A stretch of 64,000 nucleotides of DNA from Psettodes erumei (Eukaryota > Chordata > Actinopteri > Pleuronectiformes > Psettodidae): assembly GCA_016785225.1 (NCBI GenBank), contig JAFBJZ010000772.1, positions 992,001 through 1,056,000 of the forward strand, read 5' to 3'. Below are positions 37,922-48,400 of this stretch, one piece after another. Numbering within the stretch: position 1 is the stretch's first letter; every line of letters starts with the position of its first letter. The position numbers and the translations under genes are program-made. The notes under the pieces were generated by a model. The model ran no database searches. It was given only the letters and a program-made list of their open reading frames with translations, and was not told where the DNA came from.

Positions 37922-40069
37922 TCAACGGCTCGGCTGCTTGTAGTTGCCGTTAATCTCCTCGGAGATGTTGACTGCCTCTGCTCCCAGCGGTAATCTGTCA
38001 CTGTACTCCGAGCCCACCTCGAATTCTTCCTGGTTGGTTTTGGATGAAGACCCGGGGATGGATTCGGTCACTACACTCCCATCAGCTTCTCCCTCACCGT
38101 CTCCTAATTCCTCCCCCTCCGCCTCTCCCTCCCCGTCGCCTATCTCGCTGGGGTCGAAGGTTTTCTCTGACTCCACAAAAGACGCCCTGCGATCAAAGTC
38201 ACCGGTCATTTGTTTCTCCATCTGATCCGGATTCTGAAACTTCATTGTCAGCTTGTAGGTCTTCCCTTGGTACTTGTACAACAAATGGCAGCAGGTGGCC
38301 CCCAGTAAGGGAACCGTGGCCAGACCCAGTAGGAAAATGCTGACAACAACAATGATAAGGAGGGAAGGGATCTTCTTTCTAGTTGTGAAGACGACTTGGA
38401 CTTGGCAGTCTTGCCCCCCGTAGGTGAGACAAAGTGTGTAATTGGTACCAGGCTGTAAACCATGGAAACGGTAGGCATTAACACCCTCCTGTATTTGAGA
38501 CCACTGAACCATGGAGTGTCCATTTCCCGTATCTACACAGAGGTAGAGCATGTCCAAGGTAGCTTTGCCAGATGAGGACTGGTACAGACCCATAGGCTCT
38601 TTATTCACTGTTTCCTGGTTTTCACTTTGACTGAGATGAAGGTTGGATTTACTGCTGTGAAGCTGCAATGGATTTAGCTGCACTTTGGCCTCCGTCTCTG
38701 ACACCTCTAATGCAATAACACCAAAATCAAAAGTGTACTGCTTTAGGTCATCAAGGGTCATGTTGAAGGCGTGGTTGGAGATGTATTCACTGCTTTCTCT
38801 CACGCCACACTTGCTTGCAAAGGCGGGATCCTTTGTAATGTCGCCAGCCTGCTTCATGCTGTCATCTTTGTCTGACGAACCTTCAGGATTGCTCTTTGTC
38901 TTTTCTTCAGTCTTGGTCCAGTTGATCACATTGTCTTTAGAGGTCTTGTGCTCTGTGGGCTTTTTCCCAGATGGACGGATTTTGTCCACTGTCGTATCGA
39001 GCACTGAGTTGCTGGCATGTTTTTCGGGACCTGCCATAGCCACTCTAACACTGCTCTCTGCTTTGCCCATATCATTTACCGCAGAGCAGCTGTAATTTCC
39101 ATCTTCCTTTTTACTCATACGAGGGATGATAAGAGTGCCATTTCTGAAGACAAGGAATCGATTATTGGTTGTTTCATCATTAATTGGTGCCTCATTTATC
39201 TCCCCAGTGGATGGTAGGGGGAACAGATAATTTTGGTTTCCCGCAATCACCTCCCAGCTGACTTGGGGTTGGGGGCTCCCCTTTGTCTCACAATTCAAGA
39301 TGACCATGAAACCCTCATAAATCTCTGTGTTCTCAATGTTGGGCTGGTAGGTTATAGTGACAATAGGGGCCCTGCAGTCCAGTTTTGGGATCTTTGTAAC
39401 CATTGTGCCTTTCAGGTGTTCAGGGGCCTCACATAAAATAGAGTTTGGGTCAGGGACGGAAATCTTAGTTGTCGCGATCCAGTCCCTTAGCCACTCCAGG
39501 CTGCAAGAGCATGTAAAGGGGTTGTTAAAAATCTGAAGGTGGGACATTGAGGAGAGAGCACTAAAGGTTCCCTGCACAATGGTGGTAAACTTGTTATTGT
39601 TGATACGCAGTGACCTCAGGTCTTTGAGCGTGGAAAAGGCATCCTTTGGAAGGTTCACCATCTCATTATTGTTCATTTTCAGAAGCTGCAGGGCGGTGAG
39701 GTTGTGCAGATCCTCCCACGGAAAGTTCACAATTTTGTTGTAACTGATGTCCAAGTTGCGGAGCTGAATCAGGGGGGCCAAGGTGTCCGTCTCTATGGTA
39801 ACAAGCTCATTGTGGGCCAGCCAAAGAGAAGTGACCTGAGTGATATTGATGAAGCTTTTACTTTTCAGTAATTTTATCTTATTGGCAGAAAGGCTCACAG
39901 TGGTAACATTGGAGGGAAGACCCACAGGTACCACCAGCAGGTCTTTGTAAGCACAGTCGGCAAACTGGTGGGAAAATTTATCCTGGCAGCTGCAGAGCTG
40001 TGGACAACACTGCGCAATGCCAATCACAGTAGTCCACAGGGTGAGGAGCTGCAATAGCCTTCTAGCCAT
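37922..40069 (-). CDS. islr2: ISLR2/Linx-like LRR-Ig transmembrane protein (single coding exon)
   Basis: ISLR2 is a neuronal cell-surface protein that modulates receptor tyrosine kinase signalling and axon growth. The 715-aa product shows a signal peptide (MARRLLQLLTLWTTVIGIAQ), an LRRNT cysteine cluster (CCPQLCSCQ), five or six leucine-rich repeats with LxxNxL cores (about residues 50-185), an LRRCT domain (NPFTCSCSLEWLRDW), one Ig-like domain (about 240-345; cysteines in ILNCET and GNYSCSAVN), a Thr/Lys/Ser-rich stalk, a transmembrane helix (about 569-598) and a 117-aa cytoplasmic tail. The tail holds a Glu/Gly-rich block. I chose the ATG at 40,067-40,069: the open frame continues seven codons upstream only through a splice acceptor (TTGATACTTGCAG), and those codons lack an ATG. 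The intron-free coding region is typical of this family. Tail-to-tail with stra6, as human ISLR2/ISLR lie beside STRA6. A paralogue such as ISLR is less likely because ISLR lacks the transmembrane helix and long tail. Confidence 0.96.
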   Translation of the reverse strand: MARRLLQLLTLWTTVIGIAQCCPQLCSCQDKFSHQFADCAYKDLLVVPVGLPSNVTTVSLSANKIKLLKSKSFINITQVTSLWLAHNELVTIETDTLAPLIQLRNLDISYNKIVNFPWEDLHNLTALQLLKMNNNEMVNLPKDAFSTLKDLRSLRINNNKFTTIVQGTFSALSSMSHLQIFNNPFTCSCSLEWLRDWIATTKISVPDPNSILCEAPEHLKGTMVTKIPKLDCRAPIVTITYQPNIENTEIYEGFMVILNCETKGSPQPQVSWEVIAGNQNYLFPLPSTGEINEAPINDETTNNRFLVFRNGTLIIPRMSKKEDGNYSCSAVNDMGKAESSVRVAMAGPEKHASNSVLDTTVDKIRPSGKKPTEHKTSKDNVINWTKTEEKTKSNPEGSSDKDDSMKQAGDITKDPAFASKCGVRESSEYISNHAFNMTLDDLKQYTFDFGVIALEVSETEAKVQLNPLQLHSSKSNLHLSQSENQETVNKEPMGLYQSSSGKATLDMLYLCVDTGNGHSMVQWSQIQEGVNAYRFHGLQPGTNYTLCLTYGGQDCQVQVVFTTRKKIPSLLIIVVVSIFLLGLATVPLLGATCCHLLYKYQGKTYKLTMKFQNPDQMEKQMTGDFDRRASFVESEKTFDPSEIGDGEGEAEGEELGDGEGEADGSVVTESIPGSSSKTNQEEFEVGSEYSDRLPLGAEAVNISEEINGNYKQPSR

Positions 40070-40837
40070 TTCTGCACCTGCAAGTATCAATTACCAGACA
40101 TTAGCCAAATAAAAAGTTGTATCAGATGTTTATATAACATCCATTATCTCCATTACAGCAGCGGAAATGTACTGTGGAAGCTTTTATCTCATATTAGTTC
40201 AAATGTGTTTTACTGAGTAGGTTATGGTATTTTTAAAAGATCACAAAAGCTCTTTAACACAACTCAAAATTGCATTACAAACTAATGGAACAAACTAGAA
40301 GCTGAAAACAAAAACAACAACACAAGACAGAATTGCTGCTGCTGCCATTCCTTCTGAAAGCATCATTAGCAAGGTTTCTCATTTTATTTTGCCCAGATCA
40401 CATCACAAATACAACGGTGGTTATTTGTGGAGTTTGGGAGATTCATGCACTTTACAAAGAATATGTGTGTATGTATGTATGAATGTATGCAGATCTGCTG
40501 TGTGTCATATACGCGGCAATTTCAGGGTCAGGCGTCTCTCCTGCTTTGAGCGGTGTGGACAAACTGGGGCTGTCTAGGGTGTTGAAACCTTTGTTATTTG
40601 TAATTAATCGAAAACACCTTACTTTCAGCCAGTGTTTAATGGAAATGCTGTTTGCTGTTTTGTAGCTCTCTGCACATATGCACAGATGCCCTTGTGATTT
40701 ATCACAGTTGCATACTAGCCTCCAGGGCGATCTCTTCCACCTCAGCTTAGTATCCTGAATCCTGCTCATGATTTGTTTTTGGGTGTTTTTTTTAGTTTAG
40801 TTTAATAACTGCCTTATTAATTACTGAATCGTCTTAC

Positions 40838-41160
40838 CTGTCCAATGACAACTTCAATCCCGATAAATCACCCTCGGAGTTTACAATCCTCTGAAACAAG
40901 TTTAATGATGGAAAAAACTCGAGTCCTCCTGTTCTGCGGATCCTTTCACGTGACTTTGGTAGACCTGGACAGCGTTAATAGAGGGCGGTGGAGGGAACAT
41001 TTTTCCCGGTGAGTCGCTGTTGCAGTCCGACGGAGCTTTCTGTCCTCTCTAGCGAGCGTTGGGATCCGCTGCGCGTTCCCGCCACCGCGAAACGAGAAAA
41101 GGAACCGTGAACGCGCAGCCTCTCCCATCTCTCGCTCCACTCACTATTAAAGATACAGAA
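40838..41160 (-). promoter_or_regulatory. islr2: islr2 noncoding first exon and CpG-rich promoter
   Basis: On the minus strand a donor GGACAG/GTAAGAC ends an exon at 40,838 and would join the acceptor at 40,078 just before the islr2 start, giving an intron of about 760 bp. The exon and its upstream flank (40,930-41,130) are the most CpG-rich DNA in this part of the window. A TCACGTGAC E-box lies at 40,946-40,954. The transcription start is not determined. Confidence 0.6.
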
Positions 41161-41834
41161 GCTTCGGGTCCTCCACCCTCAAAGAAAATTCATAATTTAG
41201 GCTCCCATGTTTAATTTATTTCCCCGACCCCAGCCCCATCTTTGACCTCATTCGGTTTGCCTGCTGCCTATTGTCTTTAATTATACAACCAAGGCAAGAG
41301 TTTCCAGACGCACTAACACGTTTCAAGTTAAGATGTGCTGCAGGCGCCAGGCTACAGACGCTTTTACTGCAGAGTTATTAGAACTGATCTTTCATAATAA
41401 AAAGTAACACCACAAACAAAAAGAGGAGTTCAATGCGAAAAAGAAAATCCAAAATCGTGAGCCTCATCAGATCCAGATCGTTTGATGGCATTTTATTGCA
41501 GCAGTGTTAAGTGACTTCTGGATTAATTTGTAATCTTGAGTTACTAGTGCTATAACCGGAAGTGACATAGAATCGAATAATAGGGTCAAGCACACATTTA
41601 TTGTTCTTAATCATTTAATTTAAGTATTCACAATCGTATGCATGCATGTTTTGTAACGTTTCCTCTAGTTTGATTTCAATATATACCTTTAAGACAGTTA
41701 TTTTTAATTCCAACATTGTTACTCATTGTTATTATTCTAGTTCCCCAAGTGTTTGAGTCATATGAATTAGTTTAAGTATTTGAGGAGACTTGTTTCCTGC
41801 AGAATACTGTCATCTTCTGGTGTATACAGGGTAT

Positions 41835-41867
41835 ACACTCTGCATACACTATATGTATGCAGAGTGT
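41835..41867. repeat. Perfect 14-bp inverted repeat
   Basis: Arms ACACTCTGCATACA (41,835-41,848) and TGTATGCAGAGTGT (41,854-41,867) are exact inverse complements around a five-base centre. It may be a cruciform-forming palindrome or the remnant of a short transposon. No flanking target duplication was recognised. Confidence 0.8.
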
Positions 41868-42114
41868 TCTGGAAACCACACACACCACGTGTATTGACAT
41901 ACATTAAAAGAAAGCTTTGAATAAAATACATTACACAGCAGTGATTACAAACCCAACAACCAGTGATATTTATTAAGTGATCACTGAACACCATCAAATA
42001 CATTCTGGAAGCTACTAACTTTATTTGATCAACTCAGATGGCTGGACTTTAACTTCAGATAAATTTGGGGATTTTTTTGCACTGAATGACGACTGTGGAT
42101 TTAGGAGCAGTATT

Positions 42115-42185
42115 TAAAGTCAAAGTCAAAGTCAGCTTTATTGTCAATTATACTACACACACAGGACTTAAAGCACAATTGAAAT
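42115..42185. repeat. Dispersed-repeat remnant with tandem AAAGTC units
   Basis: Tandem AAAGTC units run into CAGCTTTATTGTCAATTATA and a CA-rich tail. From memory this AAAGTC...TTTATTGTCAA motif recurs as a terminal fragment of interspersed elements in many teleost genomes; I cannot name the family without a repeat library search. Confidence 0.45.
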
Positions 42186-45080
42186 TATGACAAAGCACGT
42201 TTACAAATATTAATAGCATGATGTATGTTGATAAAGCTAAACTCCCAAACAGCATTGTCTGCACTCTGACACTCTATGTTGTTTTGTGATAGAAGGCCAG
42301 TTAAGACTGAAGGGTTTTGGGGTAAGGAATTTAGTTGCCATGGTTGTAGTTATGCCTCTAAACATGTTGGTCCTCTTGGACGACAGTGACCTCTGCTGTT
42401 CACTGTAATCATAGACAGAATTTGTATAATTCTTGCACGTCCAGCAAACCTGCATGAAACTTATACAAGCATAAACATATTCCAGATAATGTTATTTTCC
42501 CATGTTATGTTGTGCTTTGGAGTATGTTTCACTGTATGATTTAAGTACAGTTACAGATGTGGTTCCAGCCATGAACCATGAGAAAGACCTTAAAAAAAGC
42601 GTAGAGAAAAAAAGATTGTAATTGATCCTGTTGTGTATCTTTTATCTTGGCTTTCTGCCAGTTTAATTTCCTGGAGCACCGGAAAGCTGTAAAATGTAGT
42701 ACTGAGAGCACTGAGGGGAGATAACTGACTGTTTAGATTGCAGCCTGGCACCACCCACAATCAGAGCTGCTCTACCGCAGAAAATCCTAACAGTCATGCT
42801 TAGCTACACAGTGTGAAGCCAGAGGTTGGCGTAAAATAATGTTATTTTTGTCATACAGCATGGGCAGAGCGTCTGGGTTTAATTCAGCATCATATGAGTC
42901 ATGTAGACACCACAGACAAATTATGGTATCCCAAAGCATAACAACATGTTTCACATCTCCACCTGAACTATTAATAACCTTATTTACTTGGCATGTCAAT
43001 CTACAGGTCAGGCAGACACTTGACCGCAGGAAGCACTTAGCTGTTGGGTCAAGTGTCTAGTCAGCTTTGGCTTAAGCCAGACACACCATGATCTTCCTTA
43101 AAGTGGCCTGAGGCTGAATACAAGAAACATCTACAAAAAACAAACAGACAAAATAAGAGTTGCAACCACGCAGTCCCTATTTCTCAGCTGCCAAATGTCT
43201 GTGGCAAAACCTCAGATGAAAACAACTGGCAAGATTTAGGTGGAACCTGTGGGTGGAAGCAATATTTCACTGTATAGCATGTGAAGTCATTGTTGTGTTT
43301 GATGAAGACATGAAAACATTTTCATTAAAAGTGAGGATGACCTCACAATTCAGCATAGTAACAACAGGGTTTGGTCATGAACATGAGTGCGAATATGCCC
43401 TAAATGACTGTGCTCCATTATTTTTGGTCATGGTCAAGTTGTACTTGCTTTGGTATCATAAAAATCACATCAGTTCACTTTGTTACAAGTATAGCAGTAT
43501 TTAATATCTGAAAAAGGAAATGAGAGTCAAAGGTGCTATATAGATGTGCAAAAAAACATAAATGAATTCAAAAGTTGTTTGGAGCAGAGGTCAGTGAGAT
43601 ACAGGGTACATTTTCAAACAAAGATGCAAAAATAAACTATTTGTGAAAGTTTAAGGACATGTCTTGCTTGCATGTATAAAAAATTTCAATATTAAACAAT
43701 ATTTAGCAAGCTTGTACCAAAATACATATTTCACAATAAATATATTTAGTTTAGTAGTTTTTAAGTATTGTTTACAGTGAGACTATTTACCTTGTGGAAG
43801 AAGAAATAACACATTCATTTTCTTACAAATTCATTGGTAACTAGAATTAAAACCTCGTGGTTGTATGCCTCCATGGACTAGTGAAGTTGCAATTTACCTC
43901 CATGTCTGTCCAGACTCCTATGATATGCATAAGGAAGACTTTTAAAGAATTTAATAAAAAGTAGTGTATATAGTGTATGTGTTAAAAGTGTATTTTGTCA
44001 TAATTAGCATATTAACTTTTTGAGTTATAGCCAAAAATGTATTTTGTGAGGTCACAGTGATCTTGGTAACCAATATCTAATCAGTTCATCCTTGAGCCCT
44101 CTAGGCTTTCCTGACATATCAGGTTCCCAAGAATGGAATAGACAAAGGGATAACCAGAAAACTTCCTGTGGCCATGGCTGTCGCTGGTGCGGAGGCATAA
44201 TAAAATGCACCACTGCTCACCTAATTACTCTTAGGTGTTTTTGCTGCTACAGCCTGTTGTGGTATGTGTAGCATAGCTTTTGGTTGCTGTTAGCTGATGT
44301 TATAAATCTTTATCCAGGATATTGCTCTGTAATAAATATTACAAAGCCAATTCTCTGACTTGTCTCTGCTTGTGCCACAGGCACATTTATCAGTAGTGGC
44401 TACCCTGAATAAATATATAACTCCATTGAAAAGCAGCTCATTCCAAACATCACAGACCGATACAGTAAAAACTATTCCCTTAAATATGTTACATGTTGAG
44501 TACACACAGTAAATACAGAATTCAAAAAAGAAATTAAATTTTTAGCTCAAAACTGATGTGCAACCTCAACAAGGGGTCTATTAAAGTAAGACATTGTCTG
44601 CTCTGTACCAAAACATTTTTCATTGAACATTTGTCAAACAGCCCTACAGCTGCCACTGACAGTTGTAGGGCTGTGGGAAGGGTTGAACTTTCAGGGCCAT
44701 CCAGTGAGGTCATCTGGGTGCCTCCACCCTACCATAAATGCTATGAAACTGATTCAGATAATAGTGAAGCACAGAGGAAAATCCCACATATGGCCTTTAA
44801 TGAGCCAAAGAGCTGCAAACTTGTGCCAACTGCACCGAACCTACTGACTGTATATTACATGTCTGTGGCCATCTGACTCAAGGCCTTTTCACTCATGATC
44901 ACATCATTTTAAAGGTGTGCCTGGTTTGAGAGTTACAGTCATACTCATAGTCATACCTTCCTTCAGATTACTTCTTAGACCTTCCCTTTTCCCTTGTCTT
45001 AAAAGAACTCACTCAGTGAATTATTGTAGTGCTTTATGAGGGATCCTCAAGTCAATATCTAAATGATGGGTGAGAGACTC

Positions 45081-45453
45081 TGAGTCAGAGTCCCTCAGTT
45101 TATTTTTTGCGGTGTCCTGCAGCTTGACCATTTCTGTAACTTCCTCTGTCCATCTCTTCTGTTCATCTCATTACAAACAATCCAGTAAACAGGCTACAAA
45201 ATGTTCTTGTGGACTTGAAACCTAACTTTTCATCCAAACACATCTACTGTGTGAAAAGGGGTGGAAAAAAAGCTTCAAATTCACTGCAGGGGTATTCCAG
45301 TTTGAGCTTTTGAGCTTTGATGGTGCAGATGAGAGCGGATTTCCTCTTGGGAGGGTCCATAAAGAGCTCAGGGATGTTGTTGCTACATTTTCAAATGTGA
45401 GGTTTTTAGCAAGTAAAAGACCTTTCAAAGAGAAAGCGGGGGTTAAGCAGGGA
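45081..45453 (-). other. sema7a: Probable sema7a 3' untranslated region
   Basis: This lies downstream of the sema7a stop. A minus-strand AATAAA (plus-strand TTTATT, 45,099-45,104) is the nearest good poly(A) signal. The 68-codon open frame at 45,222-45,428 looks incidental. Confidence 0.5.
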
Positions 45454-48400
45454 CTAGTGCAATACTGCTGTAGCTAGCCCAAGTATGATTGATGCTGTCT
45501 GCCATTCAACCGTAGATGCTTCATTTATTTTGTATGGGGGATTGGTTTTCTTTGTTGTGTCTGGGATGATTTGTTCTGTCAGATGATATTTTTTCACCAC
45601 TTTTCTGTGGTGTTTTTCCAAGGAAACACACTCATAGAGGCCATAATTTTCGTGTGCCACAGCAGGGATCAGGTGCAGGCAGTTAGACTGCATTTGCAGA
45701 CAAGGGTTTCTCTGGCCTTTGTGCTCCCAGGTGTAGACAGCATGGTAAGAATCAATCGGACATGACAGGTAGAAAGGGACACCCAGGGGGACTGAATGAA
45801 CTGCATTCAAATTTTCTGATGATGAAACTATCTCCCTTTTTGTCCGGTTTACCTGCCCTTGTCCTAAAAGAATAAAAAGTAGTGAAATACAAATACATTT
45901 GCAGATTAACAATAACATTGTAATCATTATTTACCTTCTACTGATGAAGAGCACACAGCTTTTTGCCCATCCATAACATTTTGAATGCTGCCACTGTGAA
46001 CAAAAATTAAATACGCTGTTGCACTTACTAACTTTTTTTTATGTGAGAGGTGAATAACTTTGGCATTTCCCTTAAATGATTGAGTCTTTCATTATGGACT
46101 AAAGAGTATTTATATAAAGGTTTCCAGACTTACGGGACAGTTGGGGTGCATCCAGACTTAGTCCAGGCACAGTACGGGTCTCGGGCCAGGACACAGTCTT
46201 CACAGGAGTTGTTGTACTCCTGACACCTCTGGAGGTCCACGGTGGAGATTTTCTCAGAAAAACCCACAACTAACTTTTTCTGAGAACAGAAAGGTTTGAA
46301 GCAACATCAGCCTTTTTGTCTTTGACCGTTTGATGTATGTAGGTCCAAGTTAAGTTACCTTAACTCTGTATTTTGTATTTTGTCTACTGGCTGACTCTTG
46401 CTAAATGCACCAGTATTTACCAGCTAGTGACTAACTTTGTCTTTCTGCCATGTTTTTTGGGGGTTTTTTATTGCTGGAGAGTTAACTGCTGCCAGTGGAA
46501 ATGAGCCAAAAACTGAATCTGAGAGTTGAAGGATGCACCATCATTACAAGGTACCCCTTTCACATTATTATATAGTTTAATTTCATCCATTGTTAATTTC
46601 AAATATTGTTTAGATTTTCATTTTTCATATTTTTTCAGGAGCAGTGACAACAGTGCTGCAATTCACAATGTATGACATTTAGAATTGGCTTTTTAAATGA
46701 GCTGTACCTTTTTGGAGTCAAGTTTCATTGATTGTATGGTTGAACTGTTGGTAAGTTGTGTTTCAGAGATGATGAAAGGCTCAGATCCAGCCTCTAAGAT
46801 TTTATGGATCTTCCCAGAATCTGTTGGGATGGCACACAAACACAAACAGCTGTTATTTTGGGAGTACTACTCCAGGCTATATTTGTAGCCCATTGTTCAA
46901 GCAATGCCTGGTTAAGGGCCACGGATATGAAAGAAACACAGGACACAGATTGCAAAGTACTGAAGATTGTTTCTACATTTAACAGTTTACCCGTGGCTAG
47001 AAGCAGAATGTTATACATGTGCTGGTCCGCTGCTTGAACTTGGTCCACAGCTATCTTGGTGTAGTTGTTGCTGCTTATATAAAATGGAGCTGTAGGGTGC
47101 ATGGACTGAACCCATTCATTCATTTCTGGGTAATCCTTCACCATATTCACTGTGGCCAGTGGCAGGCTTCTGCTGTTTTTGACACACTGAAAGATATGTT
47201 GACACAAAGTTTTTCTTATGTGAAAGTAGTCTGCACACGGTAGGAATTGGAAACATAAGTAAGAAATAGGGAAGAAATTATGCACATCTACATTTATGGG
47301 CCCCTTTAGTTCCTTAACAACAGGAATACACTCAAATAGACTTAAATAGACTGTAAAAAATTAATATCGCAAACAATCAGTACAATACAATGGAACACCT
47401 ATTTATGTAGCATGCCTGCTTTTTTAATCCTCCAATCCAACTCAAACCCTTAAAGGAAGAAACATGGCAACAAAACAAATGCTTACTGTTCCCGGCCTTG
47501 GTTTGGGGATTTCTTTGTCAAAGCCTTTGAAAGTTGAGTTCTCAAATATTTCTTCAATCATTCCTACAGAGTAGATGCAAACTGCAGTAGAGTTCCTAGA
47601 GGTTAATGATGGGACAACTGAGGTTAGCATGGCTAGTAGAATATCTCAAGAGTTATTGATGGATTTTTACAAAACTTTTTTGGCACACTGATTGACCAAA
47701 ATGGGTGCAGTACTCACTCACTCAGCTTCATAAGTAATCTGCTCAGTGTTGGATTTAGTGAGGCCTTTCTTGATTTATCAGTTTACTTGTTATGAGAAAT
47801 ACTACTTTTATCATATCATTTCTGACAAGATTATCCTTACGCTTGAGGAATAAAGATTCATTAAAGAAAGAATGAAGATCTTTGAAGAGGTCAAAACCTG
47901 CAGGCCAATGTTAGTTTTGTTTCCAAAACATTTCAAAATGCTGAGCTTTTCATTTGTGTTGCCCAGTAAGCATGTTACTCATTTGCTTAGCTGCTGACGA
48001 TAAAGAAAAGGAAAGTGTCGAACCAGCTACTTGAGAAAAGGGCATAGACTCTGGTGTTGCGCCAGTCATCAGTGTGGATCACGTGAATGTCTTGGAGACG
48101 GTTGAAATACAACGCCTCCTCTGGAAACCCACAGACGAGGCGGGCCTTGAGAAAAGATGTCCACATGTTCTGGAAGAATCTTTTTGATCCACCTTCATCT
48201 ATCTGCAAAATAATATCAACAAATGCTCTTCTCACTTTTAATGTAAACTAAAAGTCATCGACTAAGGGTTACTTGATAGCACTGTCATGGGCCATTAAAT
48301 GTATTGTATATCTTGAACAAAACATCTGACTGCTTTTAGGGCAAGTCTTGTTTTGCAGAGATGTCAAATACCAAGGGTTTTCAAAAGACTGTAGTTAATC

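Larger units (their letters stand above)
41161..45080. other. Intergenic region between islr2 and sema7a
   Basis: No gene found on either strand. It holds an inverted repeat near 41,850 and a dispersed-repeat remnant near 42,120 (both listed separately). Short open frames around 42.2-44.9 kb have no family resemblance. In human, CCDC33 and CYP11A1 lie in the STRA6-SEMA7A interval; neither is here. Confidence 0.65.

Noticed and set aside
38685..39095. 136-codon plus-strand ORF opposite islr2
   Set aside because: It is the antisense shadow of a long real coding exon; nothing suggests independent expression.
40070..40090. Seven-codon N-terminal extension of ISLR2 (starting at TTG)
   Set aside because: It has no ATG and runs through a clear splice acceptor (TACTTGCAG). 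The ATG at 40,067-40,069 begins a proper signal peptide.
42115..42185. Possible regulatory AAAGTC repeat cluster
   Set aside because: It resembles a dispersed-repeat terminal fragment rather than a binding-site array, so it is listed as a repeat only.
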